NCBI GenBank assembly: GCA_002423615.1
Contig: DIKO01000052.1
Coordinates: 1 to 64,000, forward strand
DNA length: 64,000 nt
Source of the DNA: Desulfobacteraceae bacterium UBA5616
Lineage (GTDB): Bacteria > Desulfobacterota > Desulfobacteria > Desulfobacterales > UBA5616
Direction of reading: 5' to 3'
Shown here: positions 1 through 8,054 of the stretch, in pieces
Position numbering within the stretch: the first letter of the stretch is position 1
How the letters are laid out: every line of letters starts with the position of its first letter
The notes under the pieces: model-generated
What the model saw: only the letters and a program-made list of their open reading frames with translations
Databases searched by the model: none
What the model was told of the DNA's origin: nothing
Translations under genes and position numbers: made by a program

Positions 1-37
1 AGGAGTTCAAATGTAAGGCACTAAACAAGGAGGTCTT

Positions 38-1495
38 ATGTTCGGAATTTGTGCTTATGGCGGCTATGTGCCGCGCTACCGGTTGAACCGGGGTGTAATT
101 TATGGCGGCATCGGATGGATGAATGCCGGCAACATCGCTTTGGCCAGAGGTGAAAAAGCCGTGGCCAATTTTGACGAGGACAGCATTACCCTGGCGGTTG
201 CGGCGGGGATCGATGCGTTGACCGGTTTTGACCGGTCAAAGGTTGACGGCGTGTATTTCGCTTCCACGACCATGCCGTACAAGGAAAGGCTGAATGCCGG
301 CATCATCAGCGGTGCGCTGGGATTAAACGAAAATATCAGGACGGCGGATTTCGGCGGCGGCATTAAAGCCGGCACCACGGCGCTTTTATCGGCCCTGGAA
401 AGCGTCGAGTCCAAGCGGGTCAACAATCTGCTTGTGACCGCAGCGGATTGTCGTCTGGGCAAACCCGCTTCCCCCCAGGAAATGATCTTCGGCGACGCGG
501 CAGCGGCCTTTGTCGTGGGCAACCAGAATGTGATTGCCGAATACAAGGATTCCTATTCCGTCACCCATGATTTTGGTGATCATTATCGGGGTTCGGTGGC
601 CAAGTTTGACCGCCAGTGGGAAGACCGATGGATTCGGGACCTGGGATTTGAACAGTTCGTACCCGAAGCGGTGAAAGGTCTTCTGGCGAAAACCCGGTTG
701 ACCATGAAGGATTTCGCCAAGGTGGTTTATCCGTGTCATTATGCGGCGGCCCGGGGAAGCCTGAACAAGAAGCTGGGAATTACCCCGGAACAGGACCAGA
801 GCAATTTTCAGGCCGAAATCGGTGAGTCCGGCACCCCCCACTCTCTGGTGATGCTGGTTGCAGCGCTGGAAAACGCCAATCCCGGCGACAAAATCATGGT
901 GGTGAGCTTCGGCAGCGGGTGTGATGCCATCTGTTTCCAGGTAACGGAAAACATTCTGAAGAAAAGCGGCGCGAGAGGGATCTCCGGTTCCCTGGCGAAC
1001 AAGGCGGCCCTGGACAATTACACCAAACTTCTGGTCTGGCGGGACATTCTTCCCGCGGATTTCGGCCTGAGAATGGAAGAAGACGCCTGGACCCGGTGGT
1101 CGGCGCTTTACCGTAAAAACAAGTTCGTATTGGGATTGTGGGGAACCAAGTGTAAGGAATGCGGTACCCCCCAGATTCCGCCGCAGCGCATCTGCGTGAA
1201 TCCGGCATGCGGCGCGGTGGATAAAATGGAGCCCATCCGATTTTCAGACAAGACGGGGACGATCTCCAGTTTCACCGGAGACAACCTGGCAGCGTCTTAT
1301 GACCCGCCCTCCATTTACGGGCAGGTTGAGTTTGAAGGCGGTGGGAAATACATGTTTGATTTTACCGACTGCAAACTCGAAGATGTGGCCACGGATATGA
1401 AGGTCTCCATGAGTTTCCGCAGGAAGTATTATGACCCAAGAAGAGACATTTCCGCATATTTCTGGAAAGCTGTCCCTGTAAAGGAGGTGAAGTAA
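38..1495 (+). CDS. HMG-CoA synthase-like protein fused to a DUF35 OB-fold domain
   Basis: The 485-residue protein has a thiolase-fold HMG-CoA-synthase-like domain (about residues 1-310) followed by a DUF35 module: a zinc ribbon with C372, C375, C386 and C391 and an OB-fold to the C-terminus. A strong AAGGAGG lies 5' of the ATG. In archaeal-type HMG-CoA synthases the nucleophile sits in an ACKAGT-like motif; here the same place reads GIKAGT, with Ile109 where Cys is expected, while the His region (YPCHYAA, H234) is kept. The thiolase gene begins directly after the stop codon. Known archaeal thiolase, HMG-CoA synthase and DUF35 proteins form one complex, so I infer a structural or substrate-channelling partner of the thiolase, probably in acyl-CoA breakdown. 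Function in the pathway is unproven. Confidence 0.8.
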   Translation: MFGICAYGGYVPRYRLNRGVIYGGIGWMNAGNIALARGEKAVANFDEDSITLAVAAGIDALTGFDRSKVDGVYFASTTMPYKERLNAGIISGALGLNENIRTADFGGGIKAGTTALLSALESVESKRVNNLLVTAADCRLGKPASPQEMIFGDAAAAFVVGNQNVIAEYKDSYSVTHDFGDHYRGSVAKFDRQWEDRWIRDLGFEQFVPEAVKGLLAKTRLTMKDFAKVVYPCHYAAARGSLNKKLGITPEQDQSNFQAEIGESGTPHSLVMLVAALENANPGDKIMVVSFGSGCDAICFQVTENILKKSGARGISGSLANKAALDNYTKLLVWRDILPADFGLRMEEDAWTRWSALYRKNKFVLGLWGTKCKECGTPQIPPQRICVNPACGAVDKMEPIRFSDKTGTISSFTGDNLAASYDPPSIYGQVEFEGGGKYMFDFTDCKLEDVATDMKVSMSFRRKYYDPRRDISAYFWKAVPVKEVK

Positions 1496-2704
1496 ATGGC
1501 TGATGGAATCAGAGATAAAGTAGCAATATTAGGAATGGGATGCACCCGTTTCGGTGAAAGATGGGAATCCAGCGCTCAGGACCTTATGGTGGAAGCATTT
1601 CAGGAATGCCTGGCCGACGCCGGAATTGAAAAAAAGGAAATTCAGGCGGCCTATCAGGGTGCACATTTTATTGACGTTAATATCGGCAGAGGGGCGACGC
1701 CCCTGGCCACGACCCTGCATCTGCCCTATATTCCGGTGACCCGGGTCGAAAATTTTTGCGCCACGGCCACCGAGGCTTTCCGGGCGGCATGTTATTCCGT
1801 TGCCGCCGGGGTTTATGACATCGTTCTGGCCCTGGGCGTTGAAAAATTGAAAGACACGGGTTATGGCGGTCTTCCGGCCGGAGCCGGTTCCGGCATCGAT
1901 GCCGTAATGGCGGGTTTCAACGGATCCGCTCCCGGCATGTTCGCCCAGCTCGCAACGGCTTACAGCCGCAAATGGGGCGTTCCCATGGATAAAATCAAGG
2001 ACGCCATCGCCCATATTTCCGCAAGAAGCCATGCCAACGGCGCCATGAACCCCAAAGCGCATTTAAGGCGTGCTGTATCCGAAGAACAATGCAAGGCAGC
2101 CCCCATGATCGCTTATCCCCTGGGTCTGTTCGACTGCTGCGGCGTCAGCGACGGATCCGCCTGCGCCATCGTGACAACACCGGAAATTGCCAAGAGCCTG
2201 AAGCCCAACCAGGACCTGGTAAAGGTAAAGGCCATCGGCATTTCGGTCAGCTCCGGCGAAGAATCCACCTTCAACACCTGGGACGGCGCCCATTTCGCCA
2301 CCACCCGGATTGCTGCGGCCAAGGCCTATGAAGAAGCCGGCATCAAGGACCCCAGGAAAGAAGTCTCCATGATGGAAGTTCACGACTGTTTCTCCATCAC
2401 CGAGTTCGTCACCATGGAAGACCTTCATATCTCCCCGAAAGGCGGGGCCTATGAGGACGTCATGAGCGGGTTCTATGATCTGAACGGCCAGGTACCCTGC
2501 CAGGTGGACGGCGGTCTGAAATGTTACGGCCATCCCATCGGTGCGTCCGGACTGCGCATGCTTTACGCCATGTATGAACAGCTTCTGGAAAGAGTGCCGG
2601 ATGAACGGCTGGTCAAAAATGATCGCCGGTTCGGATTGACCCACAACCTGGGCGGTTCTCCCGCACAGAATGTGGCGGCGGTGAGCATCATCGGAAAAGA
2701 TTGA
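1496..2704 (+). CDS. Thiolase (SCP-x-like acetyl-CoA acetyltransferase family)
   Basis: A 402-residue thiolase. The nucleophilic Cys is C88 in the VENFCATATEA segment; the EVHDCF block and the late GHPIGASG motif supply the His residues of the active site. The C-terminal Cys loop of classical thiolases is replaced by HNLGGSP, as in SCP-2/SCP-x-type thiolases. Expected reaction: CoA-dependent cleavage of a 3-ketoacyl-CoA (or the reverse). It starts one base after the upstream gene, so the two are translationally coupled and likely work as a heteromer. Substrate cannot be read from sequence; thiolase plus DUF35 pairs occur in aromatic/hydrocarbon succinyl-CoA pathways (BbsAB type), one possible role. 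Confidence 0.85.
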   Translation: MADGIRDKVAILGMGCTRFGERWESSAQDLMVEAFQECLADAGIEKKEIQAAYQGAHFIDVNIGRGATPLATTLHLPYIPVTRVENFCATATEAFRAACYSVAAGVYDIVLALGVEKLKDTGYGGLPAGAGSGIDAVMAGFNGSAPGMFAQLATAYSRKWGVPMDKIKDAIAHISARSHANGAMNPKAHLRRAVSEEQCKAAPMIAYPLGLFDCCGVSDGSACAIVTTPEIAKSLKPNQDLVKVKAIGISVSSGEESTFNTWDGAHFATTRIAAAKAYEEAGIKDPRKEVSMMEVHDCFSITEFVTMEDLHISPKGGAYEDVMSGFYDLNGQVPCQVDGGLKCYGHPIGASGLRMLYAMYEQLLERVPDERLVKNDRRFGLTHNLGGSPAQNVAAVSIIGKD

Positions 2705-2713
2705 TCGTAAGTA

Positions 2714-3394
2714 TCATGGCTGCCGGTCCACGGATCGGCAGCCATATAGAATATTTATTCCCAGAGATTTCATGGTGTCCATGATGGGGCGGCCGAAGAG
2801 AAATTCCATCATCCCATCATCCAAATTGCCTTTGTCCCGGGCCAGGGACCGAATCTCCATATCATATTGAATCCGGTATCGAACTTCTTTTTCAAGAACC
2901 GGATTTTTTCTCCTGGATTCCCTGATTTGATCCGCAAAGGCTAAAATCGACCCGAAAGAACATCTCTCCTGGTGATCCGTCACAAGTTCCCACAACCCCT
3001 CAACATTCCCCACAATGTCATATCGGGTGAGTCGGTTCCGGTTGTAGATGGAACTGATTTCGGAGGTATTCCAGCATTTCATCACCCGGCACTCAATCGG
3101 CCGGTTTTCATAGATGGAGCAGCTCATCGCCTGTTCATCGTAAAAAATGCAGGCGGTCGATTCTTTCCGGCTCTTGATTTTGATAATATCCGTTGCGCAG
3201 GGCAAAATTTCCCGGGTCAAGTTATCATGGGCCGGTTCGCCCCTGCGAAGGGTGAAAAGATGTTTCAACAATATCTTCCCGCTCTCGATCATGGGCAAAT
3301 CTTCCGTGTGGATGGCCGGACCACCTTTCTTGCAGCATGTCCCGCATCGTTTGCAGGCGGTGATGGTTTCGGAAGCGGCTTCCCTTTTTGCCAT
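2714..3394 (-). CDS. YkgJ-family cysteine-cluster protein
   Basis: About 226 residues. An N-terminal CKRCGTCC motif and a second cluster (CIFYD...CSIYENRPIECR...C) are the signature of the YkgJ/UPF0153 zinc- or iron-binding family, of unknown biochemical role. A start at TTG 3400 is possible, but ATG 3394 is preferred although no clear ribosome site is seen. It converges with the thiolase gene with only 9 bases between stops. A second, diverged YkgJ-family gene lies at 6048. Confidence 0.75.
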   Translation of the reverse strand: MAKREAASETITACKRCGTCCKKGGPAIHTEDLPMIESGKILLKHLFTLRRGEPAHDNLTREILPCATDIIKIKSRKESTACIFYDEQAMSCSIYENRPIECRVMKCWNTSEISSIYNRNRLTRYDIVGNVEGLWELVTDHQERCSFGSILAFADQIRESRRKNPVLEKEVRYRIQYDMEIRSLARDKGNLDDGMMEFLFGRPIMDTMKSLGINILYGCRSVDRQP

Positions 3395-3545
3395 TTTCAA
3401 CAGACCACGGCTTTTGATGTTTCAAGAATAAAGTACCGGTAGAAACGTTGCACCATAGCGAAAAAATGAGGTTCTGTCCATCATCATTCCTGCACCAATA
3501 TTGACGACCCGCCGTGGTCTGCCTGTCGCCGATACGGAGATAGCG

Positions 3546-4013
3546 CTATTTTGGATGGACGGATTTCGCTTTATCCGGTTGACCCGAACAGTTTCCCGCC
3601 AACTTGCCGACAACTCTGGACAGTTCATTTTCGAAAACAGGTTTGGGCAGACATTCGTCCAGACCGTCGGCCATGCATTTCTCCCGGTTACGCTTCAATT
3701 CATTATCTGCCAAAGCAACGATGGGGATCCGCTTGCCCGAAGATTCTTCTTTTTTCCGGATCACCCCGGCGATATCAAATCCATTGCTGTTATACAGGTG
3801 AACATCCAGCAGAATCAAGTCAATATCACCGGATTCAATGAGATTTACGGCTGTTCCGTGGTTTTCGGTCGAAACCACGGAACAGCCAATCTTCCCCAAC
3901 ATTTTGGAAATCAGTTTTTGGTTCACTCCGTCGGCATCCATTAAAAGGATTTTTGTCCGGTTTAATGAAACAACCTGCCGTCTGCTTAGAGTACCGGTTA
4001 AATCTGTTTTCAT
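3546..4013 (-). CDS. Single-domain response regulator receiver protein
   Basis: A 155-residue protein made of one CheY-like receiver domain: acidic residues near D26, phosphoacceptor D70 in LILLDVHL, and the conserved Lys (K124, CLPKPV). The switch Thr/Ser that normally follows beta-4 is Ala102 (VALAD), so signal propagation may differ from CheY. No output domain and no adjacent kinase gene are visible, so it is either a stand-alone phosphorelay protein or controlled by a distant kinase. N-terminal ~20 residues precede the fold; the true start could be slightly downstream. Confidence 0.75.
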   Translation of the reverse strand: MKTDLTGTLSRRQVVSLNRTKILLMDADGVNQKLISKMLGKIGCSVVSTENHGTAVNLIESGDIDLILLDVHLYNSNGFDIAGVIRKKEESSGKRIPIVALADNELKRNREKCMADGLDECLPKPVFENELSRVVGKLAGNCSGQPDKAKSVHPK

Positions 4014-4267
4014 TATTCCCCCAACGATCCTGATTTATTCCAATATCACCTGATTCAACCCAGGCTTTTCCTGAAAACCGATATAGGCCTGGAAAGACCT
4101 AATATCATCAATTTTCTAACTTGTATGTCGGGAGATTCTTACAGTTTTGTGGGGAAAGTTTGACTTTTTGAAAAAATATTTAAGGTCGCTATGTCTGCAT
4201 ATGGAAAGCATACATCCGGATAACAGGACCGCCCTGTGGCACAAAAGGTCCTGTTATCCGTGGAAGT
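4014..4267. other. Intergenic region with a strong inverted repeat
   Basis: No gene seen. It holds upstream sequence for the leftward response-regulator gene and, at 4217-4260, a perfect 14-bp inverted repeat with a 16-base loop just beyond the stop codon of the leftward enoyl-CoA hydratase operon. Confidence 0.5.
4217..4260 (-). terminator. Hairpin, likely terminator of the enoyl-CoA hydratase operon
   Basis: Stem CGGATAACAGGACC (4217-4230) pairs with GGTCCTGTTATCCG (4247-4260), loop 16 nt. It sits 8 bases past the stop of the leftward gene at 4268. No long T run follows on the minus strand, so termination efficiency is uncertain. Confidence 0.6.
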
Positions 4268-5134
4268 CTATTCTTTTTCCCTGAAGGACAATTTAACCTT
4301 GGGAAGGTCCACAAATTTTCCGGGCCGTTTTTGGCTCTTGGCCATGACCGCCTCGAACATTTCGTCGGGCTGGAGCATGCTTGAATTCCAGATGCCGATG
4401 TAGTCCAGACCGTCGGCGGTATTGTGGTCCCTGGCGTAATTGATCATCCGCTTGCACCCATAAACGGCCAGGGGCGCCTTGCTTGCAATTTCACCGGCGA
4501 TTTTCATCACTTCCCCGATCATCGTTTCCGGATCTGAAAATACCTGGTTGACAAATCCGTACGACCGGGCTTCTTCCGCAGGCATGGCCCTGCCGGTATA
4601 GGAAAGCTCACGGACGATGCCTTCAGGCATCAATTTGACCAGTCGGGGGAAGGTTCCTGCATCGGCCGTCATGGCGACATTGGTCTCCATGATGGTGAAA
4701 AAAGCCCCTTTGGCCGCATAGCGCATGTCGCAGGCGGACACAAAATCCACCGCTCCTCCGATAACCCCTCCCTGCACGGCGGCGATAACCGGAATGCGGC
4801 ATTCTTCCAGGCAGTTAAAGGCGCCCTGCATCCGCAGGATATTCTGGTAGAAATTGATGCCGTAAAGCCGTTTTGCCTTGATTTTGGCGTCCGGATCATC
4901 CGGATCTTCCCGGTTGCCGGTCACAAAGGCGTTGAGGTCCAGACCGGCTGAGAAATGGGGGCCGGTGGAAGAGATCACGATGACCCTGGCTTTGGCATTC
5001 CGGTCGATGTCATGGATAATTTCCGGTAACTCGTCCCAGAACTCCGGAATCATGCTGTTCCTCTTTTCCGGACGTTTCATCGTAAGGTGAGCGATGCGGT
5101 CTAGTATGGCAAGATCAAAACACGTGTAACTCAT
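4268..5134 (-). CDS. Enoyl-CoA hydratase/isomerase family protein, dienoyl-CoA isomerase-like
   Basis: A 288-residue crotonase-fold protein with the CoA-binding FSAGLDL loop and the GGAVDFVSACD oxyanion segment. The active-site block METNVAMTADAGT keeps a Glu and an Asp eight residues apart, the same spacing as the catalytic Glu196/Asp204 pair of mammalian delta3,5-delta2,4-dienoyl-CoA isomerase, and the SACD Asp matches its third acidic residue. Hence probably a dienoyl-CoA isomerase or related activity in unsaturated acyl-CoA degradation. It follows the crotonase gene at 5182 by 47 bases on the same strand; an operon is likely. Confidence 0.8.
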   Translation of the reverse strand: MSYTCFDLAILDRIAHLTMKRPEKRNSMIPEFWDELPEIIHDIDRNAKARVIVISSTGPHFSAGLDLNAFVTGNREDPDDPDAKIKAKRLYGINFYQNILRMQGAFNCLEECRIPVIAAVQGGVIGGAVDFVSACDMRYAAKGAFFTIMETNVAMTADAGTFPRLVKLMPEGIVRELSYTGRAMPAEEARSYGFVNQVFSDPETMIGEVMKIAGEIASKAPLAVYGCKRMINYARDHNTADGLDYIGIWNSSMLQPDEMFEAVMAKSQKRPGKFVDLPKVKLSFREKE

Positions 5135-5181
5135 TCGTAATTCCTCCTGTTAATGAATGTTGGTGGTTCAGTCCGTCGGGT

Positions 5182-5988
5182 TTATTTTCCCTGAAACCGG
5201 GGAGGACGTTTTTCCAGAAAGGAGCGGATGCCTTCCTCTCGGTCCTGGGTGTTGAAGCAGTAATCCTGACCGAAGAATTCCAGCCGCCCATGAACTGAAA
5301 GACTGGTTTCCATGGCCTGGTAAATCATGGCTTTGGATATGGCAATGGCCACCGGAGGTCCATCGGCGATCTGTCTGGCCATTTCGTAGGTGGCTTCTTT
5401 CAGTCCGGCGGCGGGAACGACATGGTTCACCAGCCCCATCTCTCTGGCCTCTCCCGCGCCGATCATCTTTCCGGTGAAAATAAGCTCGCAGGCTTTGGCC
5501 GGCCCGACGATCTGGGTTAACGTATATGCCCCGGCGGATTCCGGCGGAATACCCCGGCGGGTCCAGATTGCGCCCAGTGTAGCGTCTTCGGACATGATCC
5601 GGATATCGCAGGCCAAAGCCAGGCTGAAGCCCTGCCCGACGGCAAACCCGTTGATCGAGGCGATGGTGGGCTTCGTCAAATTCCTGAAACTGTCTGCAAA
5701 GCGCATTAATTCAGGAGGTATGCGGCCGAATTTGGATAACGGCGTCCATGCCTGCCGGGCCTGTTCCGAATCTCCCGGTCGCTCCTTGACATCTTCGCCG
5801 GCACAGAATGCCCTTCCCTCTCCGGTGATCACCAGGACCCGGGATTCAAAATCCTGTTTCTGCTCTTCAATGGCGTCTTTCAATTCCCGGCCCATTTCTA
5901 CGGACAGGGCGTTCAGCCGCTCCGGGCGGTTGAGCGTCAATACGGCAATACCGTATTTTTTCTCAAGAACAAGTGTTTTGTAAGTCAT
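5182..5988 (-). CDS. Enoyl-CoA hydratase/isomerase family protein
   Basis: A 268-residue crotonase-family protein: FCAGEDVKE CoA/oxyanion loop, GFAVGQGFSLALACD second oxyanion helix, and a C-terminal basic tail (EKRPPRFQGK) typical of enoyl-CoA hydratases. The position of the first catalytic Glu in hydratases appears occupied by Gly/Gln (VGQGF), while the second region reads TRRGIPPES, so isomerase or another crotonase reaction is as likely as hydration. First gene of a leftward pair with the dienoyl-CoA isomerase-like gene. Confidence 0.78.
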   Translation of the reverse strand: MTYKTLVLEKKYGIAVLTLNRPERLNALSVEMGRELKDAIEEQKQDFESRVLVITGEGRAFCAGEDVKERPGDSEQARQAWTPLSKFGRIPPELMRFADSFRNLTKPTIASINGFAVGQGFSLALACDIRIMSEDATLGAIWTRRGIPPESAGAYTLTQIVGPAKACELIFTGKMIGAGEAREMGLVNHVVPAAGLKEATYEMARQIADGPPVAIAISKAMIYQAMETSLSVHGRLEFFGQDYCFNTQDREEGIRSFLEKRPPRFQGK

Positions 5989-6047
5989 GATAAACTGCCT
6001 CCTTTGATATCAGGTATAATATTTGCCGGGGGTCAGGGCCGATCGAT

Positions 6048-6752
6048 TTACGCCGCCGGGACACGTATACCCTGAAGTTTCGACCACAGGCCTCGAATGC
6101 CGTCCCGATGTTCCGGAGGGATAAAAAGCATGGACAGGGGCCTGTTCCGGATAAACGGGGCCGGGCATTCTCGAACGGAATGATCGTCATAAGCCTCGAG
6201 GTTCGCTTGGGATGCAATATAGATCAGCATGTCCGTCAAGTTGGCGAAGATGCCACCGGCATCCACATGCTCGATAAACTGTAGAAAAAGATGGTTTACG
6301 GAAAGGGTAAAGGGATCCACATCGGCGTAACCGGTTTCGCAGCAATTTCGTCTGGACTGAAAACAGCGGCATCCAAATGGCCTTGCCGGGTAAACGGCGC
6401 ATAAATCGTTTTCCAGCAGAGGGCACTTCCCTTCAAGGGGATAAACTTCTTCGGGCTGTTCTTCACCCCGGGCAAGGCTTTCCGTCAGGCCGTTCAGGGT
6501 GATCTCCGGGCGAAACCGCGGCTCGTGCCGCTGTTCGGCGACCTTTTCCAGGAGGTTCATCCGGTTGTTTTCATTTAAATAATGAACGATACAGGATCCT
6601 TCGAGGGATGTCAGGGTAACGTTTCGGGTGCAGCAGGCCGAGCAGCCCTTGCGGCAGGCAGAAGCCTCCGGGGTTGAGAAGTCGTCGTAAATCCGGTAAA
6701 TTTCAGCCAGCAGGGTCGATGGGTTGTTCAGGTTTGTCATCAAGGAGTTCAT
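6048..6752 (-). CDS. YkgJ-family cysteine-cluster protein (second copy)
   Basis: A 234-residue protein with CRKGCSACC near residue 33 and a later CPLLENDLCAVYPARPFGCRCFQ cluster: YkgJ/UPF0153-type metal-binding protein. Its ATG overlaps the TGA of the upstream small Cys-rich gene (ATGA), so it is the last gene of a leftward three-gene operon with a ferritin-like protein. Function unknown; the context suggests metal or redox handling (inference). A downstream Met at residue 5 could also serve as start. Confidence 0.72.
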   Translation of the reverse strand: MNSLMTNLNNPSTLLAEIYRIYDDFSTPEASACRKGCSACCTRNVTLTSLEGSCIVHYLNENNRMNLLEKVAEQRHEPRFRPEITLNGLTESLARGEEQPEEVYPLEGKCPLLENDLCAVYPARPFGCRCFQSRRNCCETGYADVDPFTLSVNHLFLQFIEHVDAGGIFANLTDMLIYIASQANLEAYDDHSVRECPAPFIRNRPLSMLFIPPEHRDGIRGLWSKLQGIRVPAA

Positions 6753-6937
6753 TCTCCCGCTTCATCCCCGGGTTTGTCCGGAACGGCGGTTTCCGGGCCT
6801 CTGCATAAATTACATCGGGAGGCGGAACACTTCTGGCAGGAAAAGCAGTCCCTGCAGGGGCGTTTTTGAGGCAGGTCCGCCCCTTTGTCGGGGATGAATA
6901 TTTTGCCTTTGATATGATCCGACGAAATAAAAGCCAT
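6749..6937 (-). CDS. Small cysteine-rich protein
   Basis: 62 residues containing CRDCFSCQKCSASRCNLC, six Cys in an 18-residue stretch, with an acidic tail. It looks like a small metal-binding protein. It lies 3 bases after the ferritin-like gene and overlaps the start of the YkgJ-type gene, so it is an operon member. No family recognised. Confidence 0.6.
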   Translation of the reverse strand: MAFISSDHIKGKIFIPDKGADLPQKRPCRDCFSCQKCSASRCNLCRGPETAVPDKPGDEAGE

Positions 6938-6940
6938 GGA

Positions 6941-7411
6941 TCACCCCCCCGAAGTCTGGGGGAATGCGGTATTGGTATATAAATATTCCATTTTTTCCTT
7001 GTGCCTGAGTTCCTCGCCGGCCATCTGTAACAACATTTTCCGGATTTCCTCCTGGGAGGCGATTCCGGACAGGTCCATGTAAAACCGGTAAGCATTCAAC
7101 TCCCGGCGGGAGGCAATCAGAAAGACCTCAGCGCTGTCAATTTCATGTGTTATTTCAGGTTCTTTTACATTTTCCGCTATCCTGAAGTCCACAACGTCGG
7201 ATAACCGCATGGACTTAAACCCGAATTTTCCGCTTCGGTAATCCACTAAAAATTTTCGGTGTCTTTTTTCTTCTTCGCCAATCCATGCAAGGGTATCCTT
7301 GACATCCGGGTCGACGACGATATCCCGAAGATCCATGTAAAAAAAATAGGAGTCCTGTTCCCGGGAAACGGCCATGTTCAGGAGTTCTGAAATGGTTATG
7401 TCATGAGTCAT
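6941..7411 (-). CDS. Ferritin-like (rubrerythrin-type) diiron protein
   Basis: Using the ATG at 7411 (GGAG with 9-base spacing) the protein has 156 residues. It shows two repeats of a Glu...ExxRH pattern (SREQDSYFFY...GEEEKRHRKF and SRRELNAYRFY...AGEELRHKEKM), the four-helix-bundle carboxylate-His ligands of rubrerythrin-like ferritins. No C-terminal rubredoxin domain. Likely role: peroxide or iron handling in an anaerobe. An in-frame ATG at 7444 exists but lacks a ribosome site. Confidence 0.78.
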   Translation of the reverse strand: MTHDITISELLNMAVSREQDSYFFYMDLRDIVVDPDVKDTLAWIGEEEKRHRKFLVDYRSGKFGFKSMRLSDVVDFRIAENVKEPEITHEIDSAEVFLIASRRELNAYRFYMDLSGIASQEEIRKMLLQMAGEELRHKEKMEYLYTNTAFPQTSGG

Positions 7412-7487
7412 TGTATTTATCTCCGAATGGGGGTTTTTAAACACTTTATCAGGGGTAGATGGTCAGGCATATCCATAAGGATGTTTG

Positions 7488-7973
7488 TCAGGATTGCTTG
7501 TATCCAATGATCCTCAGAAGTTTTTTCCGGTCCCTGATATCTTCTTCCGTTTCCACGCCCTTAGAGGGGAACCCGTCTATAACGCCTATAATTCCGCGTC
7601 CCTGTTCGGTCTGGGCGATAATGACCTCCACGGGGTTGGCCGTGGCGCAGAAAATGCGGCAGACTTCAGGAACATTTTTAATGGCGTTCAAGACATTGAT
7701 GGGATATGCGTCTTTCATGAAAATGATAAAACTGTGTCCGGCGGAGAGCGCCATGGCATTGGATTTGGCAAGTTCCACCAGGTCGGGGTCGGTTCCATCC
7801 CAGCGAACCAGGCATTTATCGGAAGCTTCGCAAAAGGCCACACCGAATTTCGCCATGGGAATCTGAGTGACCATGGTCTCGTAAATGTCCTCAACGGTCT
7901 TGATGAAATGGGAGTGGCCCAAAATCATATTGAGTTCTTGCGGGTTTTCAATAGTTACCGTTTTGAGTTCCAT
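7488..7973 (-). CDS. Adenosine-specific kinase (DUF355 family)
   Basis: 161 residues matching throughout the compact family first described as adenosine-specific kinase in archaea: ELNMILGHSHFIKTVEDIYE start, AFCEASDKCLVR core, and the glycine-rich GRGIIGVIDGFPSKGVE near the C-terminus. The family is full-length here. Leftward, with a GGAGG (ccttttg/aggagg) upstream. Physiological substrate in bacteria is not settled. Confidence 0.8.
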   Translation of the reverse strand: MELKTVTIENPQELNMILGHSHFIKTVEDIYETMVTQIPMAKFGVAFCEASDKCLVRWDGTDPDLVELAKSNAMALSAGHSFIIFMKDAYPINVLNAIKNVPEVCRIFCATANPVEVIIAQTEQGRGIIGVIDGFPSKGVETEEDIRDRKKLLRIIGYKQS

Positions 7974-8054
7974 GTTTTCCTCCTTTTGAAAATGTGGACC
8001 GCCCTAACGTTTGAAATAATGCGTTTATGAATTTAACCGGCAATTTCCATAACG

